Shown here piece by piece: positions 1 through 6,618 of a DNA stretch of 30,583 nt; position 1 is the stretch's first letter, and each line of letters begins with the position of its first letter. Made by a program: the position numbers and the translations under genes. The stretch comes from Collinsella sp. Lineage in GTDB: Bacteria; Actinomycetota; Coriobacteriia; Coriobacteriales; Coriobacteriaceae. A model generated the notes under the pieces. It was not told the DNA's origin. It searched no databases and was given only the letters and a program-made list of their open reading frames with translations. The DNA lies in assembly GCA_022720335.1 (NCBI GenBank), contig JAIHVJ010000023.1, positions 1 to 30,583 of the forward strand, written 5' to 3'.

Positions 1-1
1 G

Positions 2-1420
2 CTCTCGTGCTGGATTTCGCGCGGAAAGCCCGAGCTGCTGGGAATCATCAACAAGGGCATCATCAATGCCGGAGAATCGCTCTCCGCAAGCAATTACTCC
101 TCTACGTCGTACACGGCCCAGGAATCCAACACGCTTCAATTCCTTTATCGCAACCGCACCGCCGTTGCCGCTACCCTCATCGGTATGTTGTCGGTCGGCA
201 TCGTCCTGCTCATCTGGGCACTCGTGCGCGCTCGAACCGAGCGCAAAAAAGCCGACGCCGCCAACGCCGCTAAGACGGCATTCCTCACGCGCATGAGCCA
301 CGACATCCGTACGCCGCTCAACGGCATCCTGGGCCTTATCGATATCGAGGAATTGAAGGAAGGCGATATCCAGGTCGCCCGCGAAAGCCGCGCCAAGGCT
401 CGTGTTGCCGCCAATCACCTGCTCTCGCTGATTAACGACATCCTCGAGATGGGCAAAATCGAAGACCGCAAGATAACACTGGAACATGCGCCTTTTAACC
501 TCAAAGAGCTCTGTGACAATACGCTAGTGCTGTGCAAGCTCCGCGCATCCGATAACGGCATCACCATGCAGGACAATAGTCTGCCATACACCACGGGGCC
601 ATACATGGTCGGCAGTCCCACCCATATCCGACAGATCATGATCAACCTGTTAGACAACAGCATTAAGTACAACAAGCACGGCGGCTCCGTCACCTTTAGC
701 TCAAAGACCAAGCCACTCGATAACGGGCGCGCGCTCTTTTGCTTTAGCGTTTCGGACACCGGCATTGGCATGACTTCCAAGTTTTTAAAGCATATCTATG
801 AGCCGTTTGCCCAAGAAGGTAACGATGCGCGTAGCAAGTTCCAAGGAACCGGCATGGGCATGCCAATCGTCAAGTCGCTTATTGAACTGATGGGCGGCAC
901 CATCGAAGTCACCAGCGAGCTCCATGCGGGCACCTCGTTCTACGTGGAGATTCCGCTCGATATCGACAAGAACCCCCAGGCGCGGGCGAATACGGTCGAG
1001 GGGGCGCTCGACTGCTCGCTCGCCGACATGAACGTACTGCTCGCCGAAGACAACGAATTGAATGCCGAGATTGCCCAGGCGCTGCTAGAATCCGAGGGCA
1101 TCGTGGTCACCCGCGCCGCCAACGGCAACGAAGTCGTCGATCTGTACCTGTCGCATCCCGCCGGCAGCTTCGATGCGATCCTGATGGACATTATGATGCC
1201 GGACATGGACGGCTATGAGGCAACCCGCACGATTCGTCTGAGCGAGAAGGTCGATGCAGCCGATATCCCCATCATCGCGCTCACCGCCAACGCCTTTGCC
1301 GAGGACGCCAAGGCGGCACATGACGCCGGCATGAACGCCCATCTGTCCAAACCGCTCGACTTTAACAAGCTCAAAAACATACTCGCCCGCATCAAGAAAA
1401 ACGGATCCATTTCGCTATAG
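2..1420 (+). CDS. Hybrid sensor histidine kinase/response regulator, BvgS-like (5' partial)
   Basis: The reading frame is open from base 2, so the gene begins upstream of the window; 472 residues are visible. The first part reads like the end of a periplasmic solute-binding (SBP_bac_3-type) sensor domain (PELLGIINKGI). A membrane helix follows at about 175-240. The kinase has an H-box (MSHDIRTPLNGI, His codon at 299-301), an N-box (INLLDNSIKYN) and G boxes (DTGIGM, GTGMGM). A receiver domain starts near 1030, with phospho-Asp in LMDIMMPDMDG (codon 1187-1189) and the conserved Lys in LSKPLD. No HPt domain follows before the stop, so the phosphorelay would need a separate HPt or direct output. 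The ligand is unknown; SBP-type sensors usually bind small polar solutes such as amino acids (family knowledge). Confidence 0.9.
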   Translation, partial: LSCWISRGKPELLGIINKGIINAGESLSASNYSSTSYTAQESNTLQFLYRNRTAVAATLIGMLSVGIVLLIWALVRARTERKKADAANAAKTAFLTRMSHDIRTPLNGILGLIDIEELKEGDIQVARESRAKARVAANHLLSLINDILEMGKIEDRKITLEHAPFNLKELCDNTLVLCKLRASDNGITMQDNSLPYTTGPYMVGSPTHIRQIMINLLDNSIKYNKHGGSVTFSSKTKPLDNGRALFCFSVSDTGIGMTSKFLKHIYEPFAQEGNDARSKFQGTGMGMPIVKSLIELMGGTIEVTSELHAGTSFYVEIPLDIDKNPQARANTVEGALDCSLADMNVLLAEDNELNAEIAQALLESEGIVVTRAANGNEVVDLYLSHPAGSFDAILMDIMMPDMDGYEATRTIRLSEKVDAADIPIIALTANAFAEDAKAAHDAGMNAHLSKPLDFNKLKNILARIKKNGSISL

Positions 1421-1462
1421 TTTGTGCTCAACCACTACGCACGACCAGAAAGGAAGCCAACG

Positions 1463-1942
1463 ATGTTTAGGCCCTTACGTCGAAAGAAACGCGCTATCAC
1501 CGACGAGGAAGCGCGCGAACTGCTCGCCACCTGCAAGCGCGGCGTCTTTGCCGTCAACGGCGACGATGGCTACCCGTACGCCATTCCCGTCAACTACTTC
1601 TTTGACGCCGAGCACGACAAGATCTATTTCCATGGCGCCAAAGCCGGCCACAAGGTCGACGCACTCAAGCGCGATGACAAGGTCTGCTTTACCGTATACG
1701 GCAACGAGTGGTACCAGGACGGTGACTGGGCTCCCTACGTTATGAGCACCGTCGTCTTTGGCCGTTGTCGCCTGGCGAATGACACCCCCGCGTTTATCGA
1801 GGACAAAGTCCGCCAGCTCGCCCTTAAGTACTACCCTTCTGCCGAAGAAGTCGAAGAGGAAATCGCCAAGGACATCAAGGGCGTCCAGCTCTACGAGATT
1901 TCGATTGAGCATCTTTGCGGCAAGCAGATTCAAGAAAAGTAA
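1463..1942 (+). CDS. Pyridoxamine 5'-phosphate oxidase-fold (NimA-like) flavin-binding protein
   Basis: A 159-residue protein with the split-barrel signature of the NimA/PNPOx-like family: AITDEEARELLATCKRGVFAVNGDDGYPYAIPVNYFFD, then IYFHGAKAGHK, then VCFTVYG. Family members bind FMN or haem, and some reduce nitroimidazoles; the physiological substrate here cannot be told. The ATG at 1463 is preferred over an in-frame ATG at 1424 because AGAAAGGAAG lies just upstream of 1463. The gene follows the sensor kinase by 42 bases and converges on the MalY-type gene across a strong hairpin. Length is normal for the family. Confidence 0.85.
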   Translation: MFRPLRRKKRAITDEEARELLATCKRGVFAVNGDDGYPYAIPVNYFFDAEHDKIYFHGAKAGHKVDALKRDDKVCFTVYGNEWYQDGDWAPYVMSTVVFGRCRLANDTPAFIEDKVRQLALKYYPSAEEVEEEIAKDIKGVQLYEISIEHLCGKQIQEK

Positions 1943-1984
1943 GCCTCTCAGCAGGTCTGCGCCCAATTGCTACAGATGCTTTAC

Positions 1985-2026
1985 CATGTGGGGCCTTCTA
2001 GCCAACTTGGCAGAAGGCCCCACATG
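1985..2026. terminator. Long hairpin between convergent genes
   Basis: Perfect 15-base arms (CATGTGGGGCCTTCT at 1985-1999 and its complement at 2012-2026) enclose an inner GCCAA/TTGGC stem, giving an almost continuous hairpin. It lies between two convergent stop codons (1942 and 2037), fitting a bidirectional terminator, although no T-run follows on either side. Confidence 0.7.
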
Positions 2027-2036
2027 CAGCGCACGC

Positions 2037-3251
2037 TTACCGTGCATTAAAAACGTAGCGGTCCAGGCGGTCGCACGCCTCCCTTACGCGCGAAAGCGGC
2101 AGCGCCAGATTCACGCGAATGTGGCAGGGTCCGTGGAACGGGCGGCCGTCCTGATACCCCACGCCCACGCGTGCCCCCTCATCGAGCAACCACTGAATAT
2201 CGCGGCCATGCTCTCGGCACCACTCGGTGCAGTCCAGAAACACCATGTACGTGCCCTGCGGACGTGAATAGGACACGCCCTCAAAATGCTCGTCCACGTA
2301 ATTGCAGAAGTACTCGATATTGCCGGCAAGCACCTGATTGAGCTCGTCCACCCACTCATAGCCCTGCGGCTGGTAGGCACCGATAAGCGCATGCATGGAG
2401 AGGACGTTCATCTCGTTGTAGTGGGTCTTGTTGGACACGGCGCAGATGCGGTCACGCAGCGTCTCGTTGTAGACAATGTGGTAGCTGCCGACAAGGCCCG
2501 CCAGGTTAAACGTCTTGCTCGGCGCATAGAGGGCAACCGTGCGCATGCGGGCATCCTCGCTCACCGACTGCGTCGGGATGTGCTTGTGCCCCGGCAGGAT
2601 GATATCGGACCAAATCTCGTCCGAAATCACCACGCAATCGTGCTGGCGATAGATGTCCATGGCGCGCTCGATCTCGTCGCGTTCCCATACGCGGCCGCAG
2701 GGATTGTGCGGCGAGCAGAACACCGCGGCATGGATGTGGTTTTGGGCGAGCTTGTGCTCCATGTCCTCAAAGTCCATACGCCACACGCCCTGGTCGTCAA
2801 GCTTAAGCGGGCTGTGGACAATGTGATAGCCCGCGGCCTCAATGGACTTGGTAAAGCCGATGTAGGTAGGGCTGTGGACCAGCACCGCATCGCCCGGCTG
2901 GACATACGCGCGCAGCGTCGACACGACGCCGCCCAGCACGCCGTTTTCGTAGCCGATATGTTCAGGGCGCAGGCCCTCGACGCCATTGCGGCGGCTCTGC
3001 CATTCGATGATGCGGTCGAAATACTCGGAGCGCGGATTGAAATAGCCAAACATGGGGTGCTGGGCGCGCTGAACGATGTGTTCCTGGACCGTGGGCACCG
3101 TGGCAAAATTCATATCGGCCACCCACATGGGGATGCGGTCGAAGCCCTCGTCGGGTGCGTTCGGGGCCATACCGGGGATCTCACCCCAAGAGTCAACAGC
3201 GATAGAGTCCATGCCGTGGCGGTCGATAAGCGAGCTAAAGTCGTATTTCAT
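2037..3251 (-). CDS. MalY/PatB-type PLP-dependent aminotransferase/C-S lyase
   Basis: A 404-residue fold-type I PLP enzyme of the MalY/PatB family, typically cystathionine beta-lyase. Visible landmarks are MWVADMNFATVP (42-53), SPTY (127-130), PHNPCGR (181-187), the cofactor Asp in ISDEIWSD (D211) and the Schiff-base lysine in SKTFNLAGL (K246). The start MKYDFSSLID at 3251 follows a G-rich ribosome site (GGGGG); a longer frame reaching 3389 would add 46 basic, low-complexity residues and overlap the downstream side of trmO. The likely reaction is beta-elimination of cystathionine or cystine to pyruvate, ammonia and a thiol. Some homologues also repress maltose genes, which cannot be judged here. 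Confidence 0.88.
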   Translation of the reverse strand: MKYDFSSLIDRHGMDSIAVDSWGEIPGMAPNAPDEGFDRIPMWVADMNFATVPTVQEHIVQRAQHPMFGYFNPRSEYFDRIIEWQSRRNGVEGLRPEHIGYENGVLGGVVSTLRAYVQPGDAVLVHSPTYIGFTKSIEAAGYHIVHSPLKLDDQGVWRMDFEDMEHKLAQNHIHAAVFCSPHNPCGRVWERDEIERAMDIYRQHDCVVISDEIWSDIILPGHKHIPTQSVSEDARMRTVALYAPSKTFNLAGLVGSYHIVYNETLRDRICAVSNKTHYNEMNVLSMHALIGAYQPQGYEWVDELNQVLAGNIEYFCNYVDEHFEGVSYSRPQGTYMVFLDCTEWCREHGRDIQWLLDEGARVGVGYQDGRPFHGPCHIRVNLALPLSRVREACDRLDRYVFNAR

Positions 3252-3363
3252 GCTGAGCCCCCGTGCAAAGTTGATTGTTTTGGTAGGCGTTATTGTCCAC
3301 CAGCGTGGGCGGTTTTGGCGCGGGGTTTGGCGCTTAATTTGACGGGTACGGACGAATGGCTGG

Positions 3364-4101
3364 TTAGTCTTGCGCGTCGTTGACGGCAACTACGGTTAGC
3401 TGGGTTTCATCGACCGCAAACGATATGTCGAGCCCGGCGTAAGCCAAGTGATAAACGCGGTTTGGCTCGTGCTTGCTGCCTGCGCGGCGTGGATCTTGGC
3501 GAAGGACCTCGACCAAGCCGGGGAGCTTTGCGGGCGGGACCATATCCTGCAGCGCTTGCGGGAACTCAACATCGAGCTCTTGCCACGGAGCATCCTCGAT
3601 CCAGCCTCCGGTCGCATCCGGGTGGCAGTCCGCAAACGGAATGTAGGGCTTGATGTCGTAGATGGGCGTACCGTCGCGCAGGTCGGCCCCCAACACATGG
3701 ATGATGGGGCCATCGTCGGTGAGCTCGACACGATCAAGCTTGACGCAGGTGAGCCCGATGGGATTAGGGCGAAACGGACTGCGCGTGGCAAACACTCCCA
3801 CACGTTCGGCTCCGCCCAGACGCGGCGGGCGCACGGTTTTCGACCATTTTGCGTTGGTGCCGGACCTGTCCTGCGTTTTAGCGTCGACGGCAATATCCTT
3901 AGCCGTGCCGCCGGGCGTTCCGTTTTCGAAGCGCCACAGCAGCCACAGGTGAGAGAAGGAGTCCAGGCCCTCAACCGCTGCATTGGAGGCAAATTCCGGC
4001 TCAAAAAAGATTCGTCCCTGCAGATGGGGCGCCAAAAAGCTGTTGCGCGGAATGCCGAACTTCTGCGGCAGGTCGGTATGTATGTGTGCAATAGGTTCCA
4101 T
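3364..4101 (-). CDS. trmO: tRNA (N6-threonylcarbamoyladenosine-37) methyltransferase TrmO
   Basis: A 245-residue protein with the TsaA/TrmO (UPF0066) signature: MEPIAHIHTDLPQKFGIPRN at the start, FATRSPFRPNPIGL (104-117) and LRDGTPIYDIKPY (141-153), followed by the C-terminal TrmO domain. The family uses SAM to methylate t6A37 of threonine tRNAs. Two ATGs are possible (4110 and 4101). I chose 4101 because it matches the usual family start and because TACAAT lies 7 bases upstream on the minus strand, as expected for a leaderless transcript; neither ATG has a convincing ribosome site. The open frame continues to 4665 but is antisense to the next gene and carries no family homology. Confidence 0.88.
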   Translation of the reverse strand: MEPIAHIHTDLPQKFGIPRNSFLAPHLQGRIFFEPEFASNAAVEGLDSFSHLWLLWRFENGTPGGTAKDIAVDAKTQDRSGTNAKWSKTVRPPRLGGAERVGVFATRSPFRPNPIGLTCVKLDRVELTDDGPIIHVLGADLRDGTPIYDIKPYIPFADCHPDATGGWIEDAPWQELDVEFPQALQDMVPPAKLPGLVEVLRQDPRRAGSKHEPNRVYHLAYAGLDISFAVDETQLTVVAVNDAQD

Positions 4102-4114
4102 GCCGGTCATTGTA
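4102..4114 (-). promoter_or_regulatory. Possible -10 element of a leaderless trmO promoter
   Basis: On the minus strand TACAAT (4114-4109) is followed by 7 bases and then the trmO ATG (4101). This is the spacing seen in leaderless actinobacterial genes. No clear -35 is visible. Inference. Confidence 0.35.
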
Positions 4115-4242
4115 CGGCATGGAGGCGTGGGGCGTTGCGCGCAATTCTTCGCCGCGGTCCCCCGTCGTGCAACCAACGGTTGCTTGGAAGGGCGCCTGCC
4201 GCCGCGTATGCTTAAGCCATCAACCAGCAGAAAGGAGCCGCT

Positions 4243-5070
4243 ATGGCCTTTGCAGAAAAGCTCATTGCTGTCCGTCGCGCCCATCACCTTACCCAAGAGC
4301 AGCTTGCCGCTAAGCTCTTCGTCACACGCCAGGCCATCAGCCGGTGGGAGCGCGGCGAGGTCACACCGGGCATCGACATGATGAAGCTCATCGCCGCCGT
4401 AACCGGAGAACCGCTGTCCCACCTGCTCGAAATGCCTGAGCACTATTGCCAGAGCTGCGGCATGATACTCACGCCCGACGACTGCGGCACCGATGCCACG
4501 GGCACCGCGACCGATCATTACTGCAAGTGGTGCTACGACCACGGCAAGTACACCTATGACACCACCATGGAGGCAATGATTGAGGATTGTGCCCCGCGCC
4601 TGGCACAAAACACCGGCATGTCGCTCGACGAAGCCGTCTCGCTCATGGGCGCCGTCCTGCCGCAACTGGAGCGCTGGCGCACCATGCAGGAAAACGAGGC
4701 GCGCTACGGTGCCGAGGCGCGGGCGCGCTACGGCGATGAGGCTATCGATGCAGCAAACGAAGCGTTGCTGGACATGGACCCCGAGACATGGAACGACATG
4801 AAGGAACTTGAACGCGCTATTCTGGGCCAGCTCTCAATTGCCATGGGCATTGGCGACCCAGAGAGCAACGAGGCTCGTAAGCTTGTCGCGATGCATCGTC
4901 GCTGGATTGCTCTCAACTGGGGATGCGAGCCCCAAGACGAGGCGTACCTGGGCCTCGCCCACGGTTATCTTGCCGACCAGCGCTTTGTTGACTACTACGA
5001 CAAGCCCTGCGCCACCGGAGCCACGGCGTTTCTGGTCCAGGCCATCGAGTCTTCGTTGACGCGCGCATAG
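4243..5070 (+). CDS. XRE-family regulator fused to a zinc ribbon and a TipAS-like domain
   Basis: A 275-residue protein with three parts. Residues 6-60 are an XRE/Cro helix-turn-helix (LTQEQLAAKLFVTRQAISRW). Residues 67-148 match the putative zinc-ribbon family (PF12674 type) with C69/C72 and C94/C97 pairs, then TMEAMIEDCAPRLA and LPQLERW. Residues 150-275 resemble the TipAS ligand-binding domain (RYGDEAIDAANEALLDMD, then ARKLVAMHRRWIALNWG, YLGLAHGYLADQRF). TipAS domains bind thiopeptide antibiotics in TipA, usually behind a MerR DNA-binding domain, so an XRE partner is less usual. The start at 4243 has AAAGGAG upstream. It may sense a cyclic peptide or another hydrophobic ligand; the target genes are not evident. 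A glutaredoxin follows after 51 bases. Confidence 0.82.
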   Translation: MAFAEKLIAVRRAHHLTQEQLAAKLFVTRQAISRWERGEVTPGIDMMKLIAAVTGEPLSHLLEMPEHYCQSCGMILTPDDCGTDATGTATDHYCKWCYDHGKYTYDTTMEAMIEDCAPRLAQNTGMSLDEAVSLMGAVLPQLERWRTMQENEARYGAEARARYGDEAIDAANEALLDMDPETWNDMKELERAILGQLSIAMGIGDPESNEARKLVAMHRRWIALNWGCEPQDEAYLGLAHGYLADQRFVDYYDKPCATGATAFLVQAIESSLTRA

Positions 5071-5121
5071 ACCGCGGCGGCTTTGGGTATTTCAATCAAA
5101 ACCTCAACCGATTGGAGACCT

Positions 5122-5367
5122 ATGGCTACTAATCACGAGCTCGCGCTGTACGTTATGACCGGCTGCCCGTATTGCTTAAAGGTCAAGCACTTTTTGGCCG
5201 ATAACGGCGTGACCATTCCCGAGCGCAATATCTCGACCGATTCCGATGCCGAACAGACACTCATCGCCGTCGGCGGAAAACGCCAGGTTCCCTGCCTGTT
5301 CATCGACGGCAAACCACTCTACGAATCGAGCGACATCATCGCGTGGGTGCAGGAAAACCTGCTCTAG
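5122..5367 (+). CDS. Glutaredoxin
   Basis: An 81-residue glutaredoxin with the CPYC dithiol active site (TGCPYCLKVKHFL), the cis-proline loop (RQVPCLFIDGKPLYES) and the C-terminal DIIAWVQENL helix. It would reduce disulfides or glutathione-type mixed disulfides in the cytoplasm. The ATG at 5122 follows TTGGAGACC; an in-frame ATG at 5083 adds 13 residues without homology. It is probably cotranscribed with the XRE/TipAS gene and ends 42 bases before a large hairpin that may terminate the unit. Confidence 0.9.
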   Translation: MATNHELALYVMTGCPYCLKVKHFLADNGVTIPERNISTDSDAEQTLIAVGGKRQVPCLFIDGKPLYESSDIIAWVQENLL

Positions 5368-5409
5368 TACGCACGCTCTGTCCGTCCAGGGCCCCAACCC
5401 ATACGACCC

Positions 5410-5475
5410 AAACATGTACACCAGCATCCAAAGTCGACATTTTTCGACATCTTTGGATGCTGGCGTACAGCTTTT
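5410..5475 (+). repeat. Hairpin repeat family A, copy 1
   Basis: A long stem-loop: the left arm at 5410-5433 (includes TGTACACCAGCATCCAAAG) pairs with the right arm at 5451-5474 (CTTTGGATGCTGG...) with a few mismatches in the outer part, and a T-run follows. The 17-base loop is a direct repeat, TCGACAT-TTT-TCGACAT. A near-identical copy lies at 6489-6555 in the same orientation. It could act as a terminator for the glutaredoxin unit. Confidence 0.85.
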
Positions 5476-5562
5476 TGGTAGTCATGGACGCTCTTGGCCG
5501 GCTAATTGTTTGAGGAGACCTTTGGATTATGGCTGTTTGACGCCTCTGGAAAGGTTTCCGAG

Positions 5563-5804
5563 AGGGCTGTGGTCAAAAAAGGGCAAATATGAGTACTGCT
5601 ACCTGTTTAGTAGCAGCGATTTTGATCACTTCAGGAACTATTCAACGTTCCACTCGTCCGCAGACGACGTTATTTCTCCTCATATGTTCAATAAAAGTAG
5701 CTCTTAATGGGAACAAATCTCATCAGGAGCTACAATTTATAGCAAATAAATGCAACCATAATGGCAACAGTACTCATATTTGCCCTTTTTTGACCACGAC
5801 CCTC
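5563..5804. repeat. MITE-like element with about 41-base inverted ends
   Basis: Left end 5563-5603 (GAGGGCTGTGGTCAAAAAAG then GGCAAATATGAGTACTGCTACC) is the near-perfect inverted complement of right end 5762-5804 (GGCAACAGTACTCATATTTG then CCCTTTTTTGACCACGACCCTC), with only a few mismatches. Between them are smaller inverted pairs: GCTAC/GTAGC (5598-5616), GGAAC/GTTCC (around 5636-5653) and GTAGCTC/GAGCTAC (around 5697-5735). It encodes no credible protein. It is either a non-autonomous mobile element or a folded RNA. Confidence 0.7.
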
Positions 5805-5811
5805 CAGAATA

Positions 5812-5826
5812 GTCGCTGAGAGCGAC
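5812..5826. repeat. Short inverted repeat GTCGCT-GAG-AGCGAC
   Basis: Perfect 6-base arms around GAG, directly beside the right end of the 5563-5804 element. Role unknown. Confidence 0.5.
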
Positions 5827-5899
5827 ACTAAATGACAAAATCCGACACTTGAACGTTCTTATATGAGTAGCCATTGAAGGACACCTAACGACTACTCCC

Positions 5900-5924
5900 A
5901 TTCGCGACACACTGTGTCGCGAAT
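5900..5924. repeat. Perfect 12-base palindrome around one central base
   Basis: ATTCGCGACACA (5900-5911), C, TGTGTCGCGAAT (5913-5924). No T-run follows, so an operator or other protein-binding site is more likely than a terminator. Confidence 0.6.
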
Positions 5925-6122
5925 TAAGCTGGCCCCATTACCGAAGACCAGTGAGAGCTCCTGCCCAGAATCTCAATAGCTTAATAAAGGGCTCCCCTCC
6001 GGAAGTTCAATGAGCATCCAAATTCCAAGCTGAAAAGCAAAGGAGTATCGAAGCCGTCAATGCTCATTTCCTATCGAACAGGCAGGTCAAAACAAGCTAA
6101 TTAGCCCGATGAACTGCTTGTA

Positions 6123-6150
6123 TTTTTGTCTACAAAATTGTATACAAAAA
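6123..6150 (+). promoter_or_regulatory. Operator-like palindrome upstream of the ribbon-helix-helix gene
   Basis: TTTTTGTCTACAA, AA, TTGTATACAAAAA: 12 of 13 arm positions are symmetric. It ends 50 bases before the ATG at 6201, where autoregulating ribbon-helix-helix antitoxins often bind. Inference. Confidence 0.55.
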
Positions 6151-6170
6151 GAGAATCCGAGAACCGGCGC

Positions 6171-6185
6171 TCGACATTATGTCGA
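6171..6185 (+). promoter_or_regulatory. Perfect TCGACAT-T-ATGTCGA palindrome beside the ribosome site
   Basis: 7-base arms, 5 bases before AGGAGG (6191-6196) of the gene at 6201. The half-site TCGACAT is also the unit repeated twice in the loops of the hairpin A copies, which bracket this gene. Confidence 0.55.
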
Positions 6186-6200
6186 TCGATAGGAGGCGCC

Positions 6201-6467
6201 ATGGATGCTAAGCAGCTCGAAAAGATGATGGGGTTTGCTCCCGGAGAGTTGAAGAAAGCCGCGGAAGCCTACGAAAAAGATGAGTGGCCGAAAGGTCACA
6301 CCATCAAGTTGGGAAGGCCACCAATCTCCGATGAGCCGAGCGTCGTTATATCAGCACGTGTGGGCGAATCGATTCTTGAGGCGTTTGACGAAAAAGCCAA
6401 ACGCCATGGGCAAACACGCACGGAGCGGCTCAGAGAGCTCATTACACTTGATGCACTGATTGCCTAG
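6201..6467 (+). CDS. Small ribbon-helix-helix (CopG/antitoxin-like) protein
   Basis: An 88-residue protein. The C-terminal half looks like a ribbon-helix-helix domain: VVISARVGESILEAFDEKAKRHGQTRTERLRELI, with a short beta segment followed by two helices and basic residues. The N-terminal part (MDAKQLEKMMGFAPGELKKA) is helical. The start at 6201 is fixed by AGGAGG 5 bases upstream. No toxin gene is seen on either side: upstream is 833 bases of repeats, and downstream is the hairpin and a convergent Dus gene. It may be a solitary antitoxin or a regulator of the surrounding element. Function is not established. Confidence 0.72.
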   Translation: MDAKQLEKMMGFAPGELKKAAEAYEKDEWPKGHTIKLGRPPISDEPSVVISARVGESILEAFDEKAKRHGQTRTERLRELITLDALIA

Positions 6468-6488
6468 GCCCGCTCCCCCGTCGGACCC

Positions 6489-6555
6489 AAACATGTACAC
6501 CAGCATCCAAAGTCGACATTTTTCGACATCTTTGGATGCTGGTGTACATGTTTTT
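6489..6555 (+). repeat. Hairpin repeat family A, copy 2 (perfect 24-base arms)
   Basis: Perfect 24-base arms at 6489-6512 and 6530-6553 enclose the same 17-base loop TCGACATTTTTCGACAT as copy 1, with a T-run at the end. It starts 22 bases after the stop of the gene at 6201 and lies between convergent genes, so it could terminate both. Together with copy 1 it brackets 5476-6488. Confidence 0.88.
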
Positions 6556-6562
6556 GCTACAT

Positions 6563-6616
6563 AGTCGTTGGGGACGTCCTTAAATGACCAGTCGTTAAAG
6601 AACGCCCCCGATGACT
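6563..6616. repeat. Imperfect palindrome at the 3' end of the Dus gene
   Basis: The left half 6563-6588 (AGTCGTTGGGGACGTCCTTA then AATGAC) pairs with the right half 6590-6616 (AGTCGTTAAAGAACGCCCCC then GATGACT) with scattered mismatches, some of which are G-U compatible. It ends 3 bases before the Dus stop codon and is possibly its terminator or a repeat-family copy. Confidence 0.55.
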
Positions 6617-6618
6617 AG

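Larger units (their letters stand above)
5368..6200. other. Gene-free repeat-rich interval
   Basis: No convincing protein gene is seen on either strand over these 833 bases. The interval holds hairpin A copy 1 (5410-5475), an inverted-repeat element (5563-5804), a perfect palindrome (5900-5924), an AATGAGCAT/ATGCTCATT inverted pair (about 6009-6070) and operator-like palindromes in front of the small gene at 6201. Composition is more AT-rich than the flanks, which suggests acquired sequence. Confidence 0.7.

Noticed and set aside
2286..3383. 365-codon plus-strand frame over the MalY-type gene
   Set aside because: Antisense shadow of a gene with complete PLP motifs.
4102..4665. N-terminal extension of TrmO by about 188 residues
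   Set aside because: The extension is antisense to the XRE/TipAS gene and family members begin at MEPIAHI.
5246..5819. Plus-strand frames of 76-153 codons downstream of glutaredoxin
   Set aside because: They run through hairpin A and the inverted-repeat element; composition is non-coding and starts are unsupported.
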